A stretch of 64,000 nt of DNA from Streptomyces sp. NBC_00285 (GCF_036174265.1 NZ_CP108055.1:8494001-8558000), one strand, 5' to 3'. Shown: positions 25,829 to 36,500, counted from the first letter of the stretch. Translations and numbers: made by a program. The notes: a model not told the origin generated them from the letters alone.

Positions 25829-28675
25829 ATGAACGCCGGGGCCATGGTGGCCGAGCACAGGGGCGAGCGGCACGGGGAGAGCGTCTCCGTCCGGCTCGCC
25901 GCGGTCTACCTGCCCGCACCCCTTCCGCGTGAGGGCCGGATCGCGTTCTGGGACCCCGACGGCGCGCCCCTGCCCGCCGACGGCGCTGAACACACCGAAC
26001 TCACCGTCGTACGACCGCACGGCGCCGGAATCCGGCGGCGGACCACTCCGGCGTTCTCGCTCCCGCTCGCTGAGGCCCTGCCGCTCCTGGTCCGGGCCCG
26101 GCGCGACCCCACCGCCCACCCCGCCACCGCCTGCTGGGGCGCGGCCGCCCTGCACGCACTGCGGCTCACCGCCCGCGGCCGGCTGCTGCCCGGGCTGACC
26201 GCCACCGGCCACGACGCCTGGCGGGCCGGGCCGCTGGACCCGCAGGACATCGCCCACCTGCGCGCGATCGCCGCCGCCCTGCCCCACGAGGGCCATGCGG
26301 TCCCGCTGCCCGGCCCTGGCCCGCTTCGGCTGCCCGAACCGGAAGCACTGATGCGTTCCTTCCTGGACGCGGTCGCGGACACCCTGCCCCGCACTCCGGC
26401 CGCCCCGTTCGCGTCCGGCAAGCCCTTCGCGGCGCGCGCCCCACAGCGCCTGCCGCACGCCCAGGACTGGGCCGCGGAGGTCGCCGCCGGCATGGACGCG
26501 GGCGTGCGGATCTCGCTGCGGCTGGATCTGTCGGCGTACAACCTGTTCGACGCCGAAGCCGACGGCGTGCGCAGTGCGGGCGCCGCGATCGTCCAGGTGC
26601 ACAGCCTCGCCGACCCGACCCTGGTGACCGACGCGGCGGCCCTGTGGGCGGGGGACGCCGACGCCGTCTTCGGACCACGCGCACGCGTGGACGCGGCTCT
26701 CGCGGTGCGGCGCGCCGCCCGGGTCTGGCCGCCGCTGGACCGGCTCTCCGAACAGGACGTGCCCGACGTACTGGCCCTGTCCGACGAGGAGTTGGGCGAC
26801 CTGCTCGGCGTCGCGGCACCCCGGCTCGCGGCGGCCGGAGTGGCGGTGCACTGGCCGCGGGACCTCGCGCAGGACCTGACGGCGGCGGCGGTGGTCCGGT
26901 CGGCCCCGGGTTCGGCGACCGACGGCACCGGCTTCTTCGAGAGCGAGGAACTGCTCCAGTTCCGTTGGCAGTTGGCGCTCGGCGGCGACCCGCTCAGCGA
27001 GGCCGAGATGGACGCGCTGGCCGAGGCCCACCGGCCCGTCGTGCGCCTCAAGGACCAGTGGGTGCTGGTCGACCCCGCCCTCGTCCGCAAGGCCCGCAAG
27101 CGTGAACTGGGCCTGCTCGACCCGGTCGACGCCCTCTCCGTCGCCCTCACCGGCAGTGCGGAGGTCGACGGAGAGACGGTGGAGGCGGTGCCCGTCGGTG
27201 CGCTCGCCGCCCTGCGCGACCGACTGACGGCCGGCGTGCGCCCCGCCGAACCGCCCCCGGGCCTGCAGGCCACCCTCCGCGACTACCAACTCCGCGGCCT
27301 GGCCTGGCTGGACCTCATGACCTCCCTCGGCCTCGGCGGCTGCCTCGCCGACGACATGGGGCTCGGCAAGACGATCACCGTCATCGCCCTGCACCTGCAC
27401 CGCGAGCGCCCCGAACCGACCCTCGTGGTCTGCCCCGCCTCCCTGCTGGGCAACTGGCAGCGGGAGATCAACCGGTTCGCACCGGGCGTCCCCGTCCGCC
27501 GCTTCCACGGCGCGGAGCGCAGCCTGGAAGACCTCGACGGCGGCTTCGTCCTCACCACGTACGGCACCATGCGGGCGGCGGCCGCGCGGCTCGCCGAACA
27601 GCCCTGGGGCATGGTGGTCGCGGACGAGGCGCAGCACGTCAAGAACCCGTACTCGGCGACCGCCAAGGCCCTGCGCACGATCCCGACGTCCGCCCGCGTC
27701 GCCCTCACCGGCACCCCGGTCGAGAACAACCTCTCGGAGCTGTGGGCGCTGCTCGACTGGACGACCCCCGGTCTCCTGGGCCCCCTGAAGTCCTTCCGCG
27801 CCCGGCACGCGCGCGCGGTGGAGAACGGCGAGGACGAGGAGGCGGTGACCAGGCTGGCGAGGCTCGTCCGCCCCTTCCTCCTGCGCCGAAAGAAGTCCGA
27901 CCCCGGCATCGTCCCCGAGCTGCCGCCCAAGACGGAGACGGACCATCCGGTCCCGCTCACACGCGAACAGGCCTCGTTGTACGAGGCGGTGGTGCGCGAG
28001 TCGCTGCTGGCGATCGAGACGGCACAGGGCATCGCCCGCAGGGGCCTGGTGCTGAAGCTGCTGGGCGCGCTGAAGCAGATCTGCGACCACCCCGCCCTGT
28101 ATCTGAAGGAGGACGTCCCCTCGGCGGCCGGTGATCGACTGGCCGCCCGTTCCGGCAAAATGGCCCTGCTGGACGAGCTGTTGGACACCCTCCTCGCGGA
28201 GGACGGATCGGCCATCGTCTTCACGCAGTACGTGGGAATGGCCCGCCTGATCACCGCCCATCTCGCCGCCCGCGCGGTGCCGGTGGATCTGTTGCACGGC
28301 GGGACGCCGGTCCCGGAGCGGGAACGCATGGTGGACCGCTTCCAGAGCGGCGCGATCCCGGTCCTGGTGCTGTCGCTCAAGGCCGCGGGCACCGGTCTCA
28401 ACCTCACCCGCGCGGGCCATGTCGTCCACTTCGACCGCTGGTGGAACCCGGCCGTCGAGGAACAGGCCACCGACCGGGCCTACCGCATCGGACAGACCCA
28501 GCCGGTCCAGGTCCACCGCCTCATCACCGAGGGCACCGTGGAGGACCGCATCGCCGAGATGCTCGAAGCCAAGCGCGCCCTCGCCGACGCGATCCTCGGC
28601 TCCGGCGAGGCCGCCCTCACGGAACTCACCGACCGCGACCTGTCCGACCTGGTCTCCCTCAGGAGGCCGTCATGA
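25829..28675 (+). CDS. SNF2-type DEAD/DEAH helicase
   Basis: A 948-aa protein. The N-terminal half, about 480 residues, is the SNF2-associated bacterial domain. The helicase core starts near residue 490 at LRDYQLRGLAWLDLM. Motif I is DDMGLGKT, motif II is DEAQHVKN, motif III is LTGTPVENN. The C-terminal lobe has VFTQYVGMARLI, LKAAGTGLNL and YRIGQTQPVQVHRLI. GGGAGGTGACAGGAC precedes the ATG. It overlaps the downstream SWIM protein gene, a pairing common in actinomycetes, so the two probably act together on DNA or nucleoprotein. Confidence 0.93.
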   Translation: MNAGAMVAEHRGERHGESVSVRLAAVYLPAPLPREGRIAFWDPDGAPLPADGAEHTELTVVRPHGAGIRRRTTPAFSLPLAEALPLLVRARRDPTAHPATACWGAAALHALRLTARGRLLPGLTATGHDAWRAGPLDPQDIAHLRAIAAALPHEGHAVPLPGPGPLRLPEPEALMRSFLDAVADTLPRTPAAPFASGKPFAARAPQRLPHAQDWAAEVAAGMDAGVRISLRLDLSAYNLFDAEADGVRSAGAAIVQVHSLADPTLVTDAAALWAGDADAVFGPRARVDAALAVRRAARVWPPLDRLSEQDVPDVLALSDEELGDLLGVAAPRLAAAGVAVHWPRDLAQDLTAAAVVRSAPGSATDGTGFFESEELLQFRWQLALGGDPLSEAEMDALAEAHRPVVRLKDQWVLVDPALVRKARKRELGLLDPVDALSVALTGSAEVDGETVEAVPVGALAALRDRLTAGVRPAEPPPGLQATLRDYQLRGLAWLDLMTSLGLGGCLADDMGLGKTITVIALHLHRERPEPTLVVCPASLLGNWQREINRFAPGVPVRRFHGAERSLEDLDGGFVLTTYGTMRAAAARLAEQPWGMVVADEAQHVKNPYSATAKALRTIPTSARVALTGTPVENNLSELWALLDWTTPGLLGPLKSFRARHARAVENGEDEEAVTRLARLVRPFLLRRKKSDPGIVPELPPKTETDHPVPLTREQASLYEAVVRESLLAIETAQGIARRGLVLKLLGALKQICDHPALYLKEDVPSAAGDRLAARSGKMALLDELLDTLLAEDGSAIVFTQYVGMARLITAHLAARAVPVDLLHGGTPVPERERMVDRFQSGAIPVLVLSLKAAGTGLNLTRAGHVVHFDRWWNPAVEEQATDRAYRIGQTQPVQVHRLITEGTVEDRIAEMLEAKRALADAILGSGEAALTELTDRDLSDLVSLRRPS

Positions 28676-31128
28676 GCCCGGGCCCCGCCGACGAGGCCCG
28701 CCGGGCCCTGCGGGCGGCCCGGGAACGGGCCGGGCAGGGGGCGACAGCCACCGAGGCGGAGCGTGAGGCGGAGATCGGGCTCGCACCCGAGGCGGGCACA
28801 TCCGGGGTGCGGGGTGCGGGGGACCGCCTTGTGGCGGAGGAACCCGGAAGCCTCGCGACCGAGGGGACCGGCAGCCCTGTTACGGAGGAGGAGCCCGGGA
28901 GCCTCGCGGCGGGCGAGGAGACGGGAGGCACCGTCGCTGAGGGAGCAGACGGCTCAGCATCTGAGGAGGCGGCTCACAGCGCGAGCGAAGACGCTGCTGC
29001 GCCGGATGTGGCCGGCGGGCAGGCGGATGCGCCCGAGCGCCCCGGGGCGCCTGACGGGCAGGACATGGAGCACGTGGCGGCCCCCGAGCACGCCGTGACG
29101 GCAACGGCCCCCGCCCTCACCGGGCCGCGACCCGGTGACGCGGCCCGCGCGGCCCTGCGGGGAGCTGCCGCCGCCCGGAGCGGCTCCGTCGCAGAGGGGG
29201 GTGGGGCCACAGATCGGGCGGCCGGGACCGCAGGCGGCACCGAATTCGCCGCCTCCGTCGGCTCGACGAGCGAGGACCCGGATCAGGTCGCCGAGGCAGT
29301 GGCGCCCGCTGCGGCTCCCCACGACGACGAGCCCGTGCGCTCCGACGCGCGCCCTGGGGATGCCGCCCGTGAAGCGCTGCGCGCGGCACGCAGGAGGCGG
29401 GCCGACGAGGCTGCCGCCGAGGCCGAGGCCGAACTCGCGCGCCGGTCGCGTCGTACCACCCCGACCGCGGTCCCGACCGGGTCCGGGGACCGAAGCCGCA
29501 GCACGCGTCCAGCCATCGGCGGCCGGGCGCGTGACGTGCGGGCGCTGTTGGCCGACGCCTTCCGGATGCCTGACGACACCGCCCTGCCGGGGGAGGACTC
29601 AGAGGGCAACGGCGTTGCGTGCCAAGGGAGTTCCACCTCGAGGACACCCGCTCCCGACGATGACCCACTGGACACCGGCCCCACCGGCCGAACCGATACA
29701 GGCCACCGCCTCGGCACCCCGCCCTCGCCCGAGGAGACGCCCGCAGACGCAGACGCAGACGCCGATGCGGACGTCGACCAGGACTGGCTCTCCCCGGCAT
29801 TCGCGTCCGCCCCGCCCACCTCACCCGCCCCGCCGCCTTCCCGCCACCCCCACTCCATGGCAGCCCCCAACCGGGACAACGAACTGCGCCGCACCTTCCC
29901 CGCCTTTACCCCTCACTCCCCGGACTCGCCGGAGGACGCCCGCTTCGCCGCGACCTGGTGGGGCAACGCCTGGGTCACCGCGTTGGAGGAGGGCGCGCTG
30001 GACGCCAAGCGGCTGGCGCGGGGCCGGGGCTATGCCGAGCGGGGAAATGTGGACGCGATCACCGTGACGCCGGGCCTCGTGCTCGCCTATGTGCAGGGCA
30101 GCCGCCCGCGGCCGTACCGCGTACAGGTGCGGTTGCGGACGCTCGGCGACGCCGACTGGGACCGCTTCCTGGACCTCGCCGCCGACCGGACCGGACACAT
30201 CGCCGCACTGCTCGACAAGGAGATGCCCCAGTCGCTGGCGGAGTGCGGAGTGCCGTTGCTCCCCGGTCCGGGTGACCTCGAACCGCAGTGCAGTTGCCCC
30301 GACCGCGGCCACCCCTGCAAGCACGCCGCCGCCCTCTGCTACCAGACCGCGCGGCTGCTCGACGCCGACCCCTTCGTCCTGCTCCTGCTGCGCGGCCGGG
30401 GCGAACGCGAACTGCTCGACGCCCTGTCCCGTCTCAGCGCCGCCCGCGCGGCACGTGCGGCGCAGGAAAAGGAACCGGCGCCGCTGCCGGGCGTACGGGC
30501 CGCCGAAGTCCTCGCGTCCCGTGTGCTCCCACCGCTCCCGGCGCCCCTGCCGGTTCCTCCGCACCCGGAGCAGCCACCGGCGTACCCCGCGTCCCCGGGC
30601 GGCCCCGACCCCTTCGCCCTGGACCAGCTGGCCACCGACGCCGCCGCCCGCGCCCACACCCTGCTCGGCACCGGCCGTGACCCCGTCGGCGAACTGACCC
30701 TGTGGCAGGACGCGGTACGGCTCGCCGCCGCCCGCCCCGGTTCCGGACTCACCGCGGGCACCCGAGCCCTGTACGCCTCCCTCGCCACCGCCACCGACCA
30801 CACCCCGGCCGACCTGGCCCGCGCGGTCGCCGCCTGGCGCCAGGGCGGCCTCGAAGGCCTCGCCGTCCTCGAGGAACCCTGGGACCCGCCGGCCGGCCGC
30901 TTCGACCGTGCCCGGCCCCTCCTGCTCGCCGCCGACCTCCCCGCCTTCCGCCCCTGGCACAACCACCTCACCCACCCCCGCGGCCATGTCCAGCTCCGCC
31001 TGGGCCGCGACGGCTTGTGGTACGCCTACGAGTCCGAACCGGGCCACGACGACTGGTGGCCCCGAGGCACCCCGGACCTGGACCCCGTGGGCGCCCTCAC
31101 GGGCCTGGGCACACCGAACGACCTCTGA
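28672..31128 (+). CDS. SWIM zinc-finger protein with long repetitive N-terminus
   Basis: An 818-aa protein. The C-terminal part (from about residue 400) is the conserved region with the SWIM zinc finger CSCPDRGHPCKHAA (CxC-x7-CxH) near residue 543. The first 400 residues are low-complexity, acidic and Ala/Gly-rich. They contain at least three variants of a GDAARxALRxARxRR helix and a DADADADADVD run encoded by a hexamer repeat. Co-translated with the SNF2 helicase (ATGA overlap), it likely supplies its DNA or protein binding. The N-terminal length is probably variable between strains. Confidence 0.85.
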   Translation: MSPGPADEARRALRAARERAGQGATATEAEREAEIGLAPEAGTSGVRGAGDRLVAEEPGSLATEGTGSPVTEEEPGSLAAGEETGGTVAEGADGSASEEAAHSASEDAAAPDVAGGQADAPERPGAPDGQDMEHVAAPEHAVTATAPALTGPRPGDAARAALRGAAAARSGSVAEGGGATDRAAGTAGGTEFAASVGSTSEDPDQVAEAVAPAAAPHDDEPVRSDARPGDAAREALRAARRRRADEAAAEAEAELARRSRRTTPTAVPTGSGDRSRSTRPAIGGRARDVRALLADAFRMPDDTALPGEDSEGNGVACQGSSTSRTPAPDDDPLDTGPTGRTDTGHRLGTPPSPEETPADADADADADVDQDWLSPAFASAPPTSPAPPPSRHPHSMAAPNRDNELRRTFPAFTPHSPDSPEDARFAATWWGNAWVTALEEGALDAKRLARGRGYAERGNVDAITVTPGLVLAYVQGSRPRPYRVQVRLRTLGDADWDRFLDLAADRTGHIAALLDKEMPQSLAECGVPLLPGPGDLEPQCSCPDRGHPCKHAAALCYQTARLLDADPFVLLLLRGRGERELLDALSRLSAARAARAAQEKEPAPLPGVRAAEVLASRVLPPLPAPLPVPPHPEQPPAYPASPGGPDPFALDQLATDAAARAHTLLGTGRDPVGELTLWQDAVRLAAARPGSGLTAGTRALYASLATATDHTPADLARAVAAWRQGGLEGLAVLEEPWDPPAGRFDRARPLLLAADLPAFRPWHNHLTHPRGHVQLRLGRDGLWYAYESEPGHDDWWPRGTPDLDPVGALTGLGTPNDL

Positions 31129-31180
31129 CACCGTCCGGGCCCGCCGATGCCTCAGCCCCCGCGACAGACGGCATGTGAAG

Positions 31181-31218
31181 CACGCTGTGGAGGATCTTCG
31201 CGAAGTCGCCACAGTGTG
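31181..31218. promoter_or_regulatory. Long imperfect palindrome upstream of the truncated pcaL
   Basis: CACGCTGTGG (31181-31190) pairs with CCACAGTGTG (31209-31218), with CTTCG/CGAAG at the dyad centre. It lies about 70 bp ahead of the pcaL fragment start and 50 bp after the SWIM gene. It could be a terminator for the helicase operon or an operator of the original pcaL promoter. Confidence 0.5.
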
Positions 31219-31284
31219 GGACGGCTTGCGTGGGGCTGCGACCCAAGGGCATGGGATTGGGTGAGATGTGAGAGCGTGCTTGAC

Positions 31285-31416
31285 GTGACTGAGATGCAGA
31301 CCCCCGCCCTCCAGTACCGCTTCGACGGCCCGGACGACGCCCCGGTCCTCATCCTCGGTCCCTCGCTCGGAACGACCTGGCACAGGTTGGAAATGCCGTC
31401 CATACCGGTCCAGTGA
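31285..31416 (+). pseudogene. 5' fragment of pcaL, cut at about 31,385
   Basis: From GTG 31285 the peptide contains LQYRFDGPDDAPVLIL and GPSLGTTWH, then loses homology and stops at 31416. The intact pcaL at 57,227 has the same stretch with only two Asp-to-Glu changes over 24 residues. The DNA differs at 16 of 73 positions, nearly all third codon positions, and this fragment has the GC-rich codons of the host. The upstream string TGAGATGTGAGAGCGTGC is shared exactly. It appears to be the original chromosomal start of pcaL left behind when the island arrived. Confidence 0.8.
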
Positions 31417-31568
31417 GAGCATGCGGGTCCACGAAAGGCCAGGTCAGAGCGTAGAGGATCGATGGCGTCGATCCAGTCCGTGACAGATTCGTGAGACGCG
31501 AAGGCAAGAGGGGCACGGTTCGCGGCGACCGGCTGCGTCTGGGCTTCGGACCGGTACCCCCACCCCGA

Positions 31569-31601
31569 CTTGCATCTGACGTTGGCGTCAGGTTTTAGCG
31601 T
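31569..31601 (+). promoter_or_regulatory. MerR-type promoter, site 1
   Basis: -35 TTGCAT (31570-31575), 20-bp spacer holding the palindrome CTGACG-TTGG-CGTCAG (31576-31591), -10 TAGCGT (31596-31601). The long spacer with a central dyad is the MerR activator architecture. It points at the quinone oxidoreductase 100 bp downstream. Confidence 0.7.
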
Positions 31602-31702
31602 GGCTGCTGTTGGCGTTCCGCAGCTCCCTGCGGACATCCCCCTTGCCATCAAAGATCTTCCGTGCCTGCTGTGAGCGGGTGCGACCGACAGCAGGAGTAC
31701 TC

Positions 31703-32638
31703 ATGCGCGCAGCCGTTTACCGTTCGCTCGGCGGCCCGGACGTGGTCGAGGTCGCCGAGGTCGCCAAGCCTGTTCCCGGCTTGAGTGAGGTTCGTATCAA
31801 GGTTCAGGCGGCCGCGCTCAACCCGGCCGATGCGGCGGCCTGGGTCGGGGGCTATTACCCGGCTCCGCCGGAGGGGGTCGCCTATGGCCTCGGCTGGGAT
31901 GTAGCCGGCGTTGTCGACGCCGTCGGCCCGGGTACCCCCTGGACGCCCGGGCAGCCTGCCATCGCGTTCAGTTACGGCTTGCCCCTGGGGCTGAACCGGG
32001 GGCAGGCCGAGTACATCGTGGTTCCTGCCCATGCGATCGCGGCGGCGCCGGGGGGTGTCGACCCCGTCCACGCCTCCACCATCCCCCTCAACGGGCTGAC
32101 CGCTGCCCAGTCCGTCGAACTGCTCGGTATCCAGGCCGGCCAGAGCGTGCTCATCACCGGCGCGGAGGGGGCGGTCGGCGGTTACGCGGTGCAACTCGCG
32201 AAGCGACGGGGAGCGGTGGTCATCGCGACCGACCTCTCGCCCGACGGCGAGTTCGCGAGCAAGGTGGCGGGTGCCGACGTGTACGTGTCGGCGTCGCAGC
32301 CTCTCGTCGAGGCCGTCCGCACGGTTCGTCCCGAGGGAGTCGATGCCGTTCTGGACACGGCCAGGCTGGGGCAGGCAGTCATCGGGGCGGTGGCGGACGG
32401 CGGCAGGTTCGTGACCACACGGCTCGACGCCCTGCCCCAGGCCGAGCGGGGCATCCGGGTGCTGCTGACGCAGGTCGGCCCGGACGGAGCGATGCTTTCG
32501 ACACTGTCCGACCTGGCCGCGGCGGGAGACCTGGCGTTGCGCGTGGCGGAGACGTACCCGCTGGACGAGGTCGCGAAGGCTTACGCGCACATGATCAGGG
32601 GTGGGTTCCAGGGGCGTGTGGTCCTCACCATGGAGTGA
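31703..32638 (+). CDS. NADP-dependent quinone oxidoreductase-like (MDR superfamily, zinc-less)
   Basis: A 311-aa medium-chain dehydrogenase/reductase. N-terminal catalytic domain: VQAAALNPADAAAW, GLGWDVAGVVDAVGPG. Rossmann domain: LITGAEGAVGGYAVQLAKRRG; C-terminus: GGFQGRVVL. No zinc-binding Cys cluster is present, fitting quinone or enoyl reductases. GGAG lies 6 bases before ATG 31703. It is preceded by MerR-type promoter site 1 and followed by a convergent MerR relic, so it was probably once a complete MerR-controlled unit. The role is likely reduction of quinones or electrophiles. Confidence 0.87.
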   Translation: MRAAVYRSLGGPDVVEVAEVAKPVPGLSEVRIKVQAAALNPADAAAWVGGYYPAPPEGVAYGLGWDVAGVVDAVGPGTPWTPGQPAIAFSYGLPLGLNRGQAEYIVVPAHAIAAAPGGVDPVHASTIPLNGLTAAQSVELLGIQAGQSVLITGAEGAVGGYAVQLAKRRGAVVIATDLSPDGEFASKVAGADVYVSASQPLVEAVRTVRPEGVDAVLDTARLGQAVIGAVADGGRFVTTRLDALPQAERGIRVLLTQVGPDGAMLSTLSDLAAAGDLALRVAETYPLDEVAKAYAHMIRGGFQGRVVLTME

Positions 32639-32679
32639 GCGCGAGGCCCTTTCGTACGGCTGGGACATGGCCGGCCGGG

Positions 32680-32888
32680 GCGGGCCCGTTCGGTGATGAG
32701 GTTCTCGGTGAACCGGAGGGCGCGTCGCCCTCGTTCATGCATCGCGGCAGGACCTCCCGGACGAGCCTGCTCGACGGGCCGGCGGCGTACAGTTACTGGA
32801 TCATCCTGACCCGCTGGACCGAGCCGTCCTGGTACTCTCGCTGCCCGCCGCCGGTACGCGTGGGGCCGAGCAGGCGCTGCTCCTCATG
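32680..32888 (-). pseudogene. MerR regulator relic
   Basis: On the minus strand this stretch aligns closely with the inner part of the intact MerR gene (about 41,500-41,700), covering the region that encodes QQLYAAGLASRLVREVLPRC and its flanks. Reading frames are broken and both ends are missing. It lies convergent and next to the quinone oxidoreductase, suggesting a lost cognate regulator. Confidence 0.75.
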
Positions 32889-33149
32889 CTCACGGCGTTA
32901 CGCACGGCCTCGACTACTTGCCCGGCCAGTGCCGGGGGATACGGGGGCCCGCCGTATCCGGGCATGGGCAGGATGCAGCAGAATCGTGAACCGGGTGCTC
33001 CGCGCGACCACCCCTGTATCGGCAGCCAGTCGTGGAAGACGGTGTGCACGCATACGTCGTTGCCTCATCTCAGCAACGCCTGAGCCGCCGCGCTGGATCC
33101 CCAACGGAACTCATGAGTGTCCAGCAACAGCCTCCGGCCCGGAAGGTGC

Positions 33150-33300
33150 TTCAGGCCGCGCCGACGAGAAGGTGCTGGCCAAAACCATCGCGCACTACGG
33201 CCGCGTCGACCGTCTCTGGAGTGACGAGTTCGGCTATGTGGAGCACAACGCTGCATCCGCGGTCACCGCGGCCATCGTCCGCGCCCTGTTCCGTCGCACC
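33150..33300 (+). pseudogene. IS21 istB ATPase fragment
   Basis: The plus-strand frame reads VLAKTIAHYGRVDRLWSDEF followed by GYVE, resembling the Walker B region of IstB (YGRVDLL.DELGY). Only about 50 residues remain and the conserved Leu of DELGY is replaced. An istA relic lies at 53.8 kb. The assignment rests on this short motif. Confidence 0.5.
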
Positions 33301-33431
33301 AATCATGCCTTCTCCTGCTGCAACTTCCTTACCAGAGCTGCCACTTGTAGGGCAGAGCGGAGGCCAGCCGGGAACGAGGGGCACCTGCCGGGCCATCGGG
33401 GGCACCGGAGCGGGTCAGGGTTCGGGCCGAC

Positions 33432-33472
33432 GCGATCCGCCCGCGCACTCGGGGAGTGCGCGGGCGGATCGC
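33432..33472. terminator. 19-bp perfect hairpin after the S8 peptidase
   Basis: Positions 33432-33450 are exactly complementary to 33454-33472 with a GGG loop, 37 bp beyond the peptidase stop on the minus strand. The remaining sequence between 32,888 and 33,430, apart from the istB relic, shows nothing recognisable. Confidence 0.8.
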
Positions 33473-33509
33473 TCACCGATGGTTCACACCAACGGCTACC
33501 GAGGCGCGG

Positions 33510-36500
33510 CTACGGCGTGGCTGTCAACGCCGTGTGTCCGAGGGTGGTCGACCCGTCGCCGTACTCGACGGCGCCGACGTACTGTTGGCCGCGTTTCGCG
33601 TCCGGCCACGACACCGTGACGTCCGGACGGTCGCCCGCCGAGGCATTCTGCTCGCTCGGGGTGACCGTGGGTGTCACGGCCGGGGTGCCCTGGCCGACCT
33701 TCCAGCTCCGCACGGTGTACTGCTGGCTGGTGGTGCCTGTCGGCAGTTCTGACTGGCGGACGTAGACGTCGTAGTCGACGGGCGGCAGATCGACGTGTTC
33801 GTCGGAGCCGGGGCCGGCCCAGTCGCCGATGTGGTTGCCGTTGGTGTCGAAGGCGTAGAGGTCGAGGTTGCTGCCGGGGACGTGGTCCGCGGAGGTGATG
33901 GCGAACCGGGTGAAGGGGGTGCCTGCGGGGACGTGGACGTGGTGTTTGACGACGGCGTCGTTGGTGCCCTGACTCATGGTGAAGTCGGCCTGGTCGGTGC
34001 CGGTGAGGGTGCCGGTGGTCTTCTCGCCGGTGTAGAGGGACGCCTTCGCGGTCAGCTCGCCGTTCCAGTCGACTGCGGGCCTCAGCGTCGCGGAGTCACC
34101 ACCGGTGACCACGGCCTCTTTCGGGGCGGACAACGCTACGGAGCGCAGGGCGACCGGGCTGGTGACCTCGTGGTGGCTGTGCGCGTCGCTCCACGTCAGG
34201 GAGCCGAAGGACCAGGCGTTGTGGGCCGCACTCGTACGCTCGAAGGTCACCTTGTACGACGCCGACGCGCCCGGCGTGACCGTCAGCCGCTTCGGGGTGA
34301 CCTCGGCGCGGAAGCCCGGCGGGGTCTGGAGATTCGCCCTGTACGTGGCGGTGCGCGCCGAGACGTTGGTGACCGTGCGCGTCACCGTCTGACCGGCCAG
34401 CAGGTCACCGACTGCGATCGACGGATAGTTGAGGTCGCTGGGGTCGGTCTTCGTGGCCGTGGCGCAGGCATCGGTGCCGTCCTCGGTGGTCGGCTTCTGG
34501 CCGATCGCGCAGAGGTAGGCGGTCCAGTCGGCGGAGGTGGAGTCGTAGACCAGGCCGGGGTCGGTGGCCCGGGTGACTCGGGGCAGGCCCGCGCCGTAGT
34601 CGAGGGGCGAGGCGGAGTCGGCCAGTTCGCGGCCGATGGGGTCGCCGTTCTCGTCGGTGGGCGTGGCCGTCGTCATCAGCGCCGACTTGATCTCCATCGG
34701 TGACCAGTCGGAGTGCAGTTGCCGCAGCAGGGCGGCGAGGCCGGCGATGTGCGGGGACGCCATCGAGGTGCCGTCGGAGAAGCTGAACCGGCCGGGGTAA
34801 TAGCTGGTGCTGCCGGGCACCACGCCCGCCGGGATGGTCTGACCGAAGGAGGCGATGTCCGGCTTGAGCAGGTCGCCGTCGCTGAAGTGGTCCGGGCCGC
34901 TGGAGGAGAAGGAGGCGATCTCCCGGGTGGCCCGGTGGCTGCTCTGGGTGGGCGTGAACCGGGCGGTCGCGCCGGCTTGGGAGGCGTATGCGTGGACTGC
35001 CTTCGCGTCGTCGAGGTCGAGTTGGATCAGGGGCACCGAGAAGACGTACGGGGGCAGGAACTCGTCGTAGGCCGGGGTGTCGGTGAGTACGAGACCCTTG
35101 CCGCCGACCGCCAGGACCTCGTCCGACTTGTCGTCCTCCCAGATGCCGGCGCCGCCTCGGTCGCAGACGATGATCTTGCCCTTCGCCTGGGCCGGATCGA
35201 GCGTGCCCGGCGCGCACAGCGCAGCCCGGCCGGCGTCCGAGCCGTCCTTGCGTACGGCGGCTGCCTCGACCAGCGGGGCAGAGCCGGCACCCGGGTTCAG
35301 GCCGACGCGGGTGTAGCGGCGGCCGTCGCCGAGGACCAGGGAGGTGGTGTACTGGGTGTCGTGCGACGACGCGGCGACCGTCGTGACCCACGGGCCGGTG
35401 TGGTGCACCGAGTCCGGGCCGCCGTTGTTGGCGGCCGCGGCGACGAACACGCCCGCCTTGGCCGCGTTGAACATGGCCTCCATGTCGGGCTGCTCGGTGA
35501 GTGTGCCGGTGATGGAGAAGTTGATGACGTCGACGCCGTCCGCCACGGCCCTGTCGATCGCGGCCGTGAGGTCCACGGTCGGGCAGCCGAAGCCCGGCCA
35601 GCACGCCTTGTAGAAGGCGAGGCGGGCAGCCGGGGCGACACCACTGAGCCTGCCCTCGGCGTTGCTGCCGGGTACCGACGCGGCGACGCCGTGGTTCCCG
35701 GCGGCCGTGCTGCCGGTGTGGGTGCCGTGGCTGCTGGTGTCCAACGGCGAGGGGGCGTCTTCGCGGTCCGCGGGGACGCCCGCACCGAACCACTGTGCGC
35801 CGATCACCTTGTTGTTGCAGGTCACCTTGTGCGTGGGGTCGTCGCCCGGGTCACAGTCGCCGTGCCACTTCCTGGCGATGGCCCCGGCGTCGGGGCGCGG
35901 ATTCGGCAGTGCGGCGAACATCGGGTTCGAGGGGTCGAACCCGGTGTCCACGATCCCGACGATCACGCCTTCTCCGGCGTGCTCGGGGCCGCCCGCCTTC
36001 GCCCACAGGCCCTTGGCGCCGGAGAGGCCGAGAAGTCGGGGGGTGTCGGGGAACTGGGCGTGGCGGGCCGTCCGGGGCGCCTGGGAGCCCGGGGTGTGCG
36101 GTGTTCGGACTTCTGCGGGTCCGGTGAGTGCTGATCGCGCGGTGCCCCGCGCCCCTGAAAGACCTTGGCCCTGGGGGCCGCTCACCCCGCCGGAAGGGGT
36201 CGGCTGCTGGGCCGCAAAAGCCGTGACCTTGCCCTCGGTCCCGTCCTGGCCATCGGCCACGGTCCGGATGTAGGTTTCCGCCCGGCCGTCCGCCCTCTGC
36301 CCATCGTCGGGCCCCGTCGACGTCAGCTGAGCGACCGTGTTCCGGGTCACCGAGACGACACCAGGCGTCGAGGCCAGCTTCGCGGCCTGCCGGCCGGTCA
36401 GTTCGGCGGCGAATCCGCTGAACGTGTAGGAGTAGTCGTAGAGCGTCTCGACACCGGGCACGGCGTCGAGGACCCGCTCCCGACGGTCGTCCAGGTGCGC

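Noticed and set aside
25691..28516. 941-codon minus-strand frame opposite the SNF2 helicase
   Set aside because: The helicase motifs on the plus strand are unambiguous; the antisense frame has no domain signatures.
29821..31422. Minus-strand frame opposite the SWIM gene
   Set aside because: Gly/Glu/Val-rich antisense translation of a high-GC gene, without a start context.
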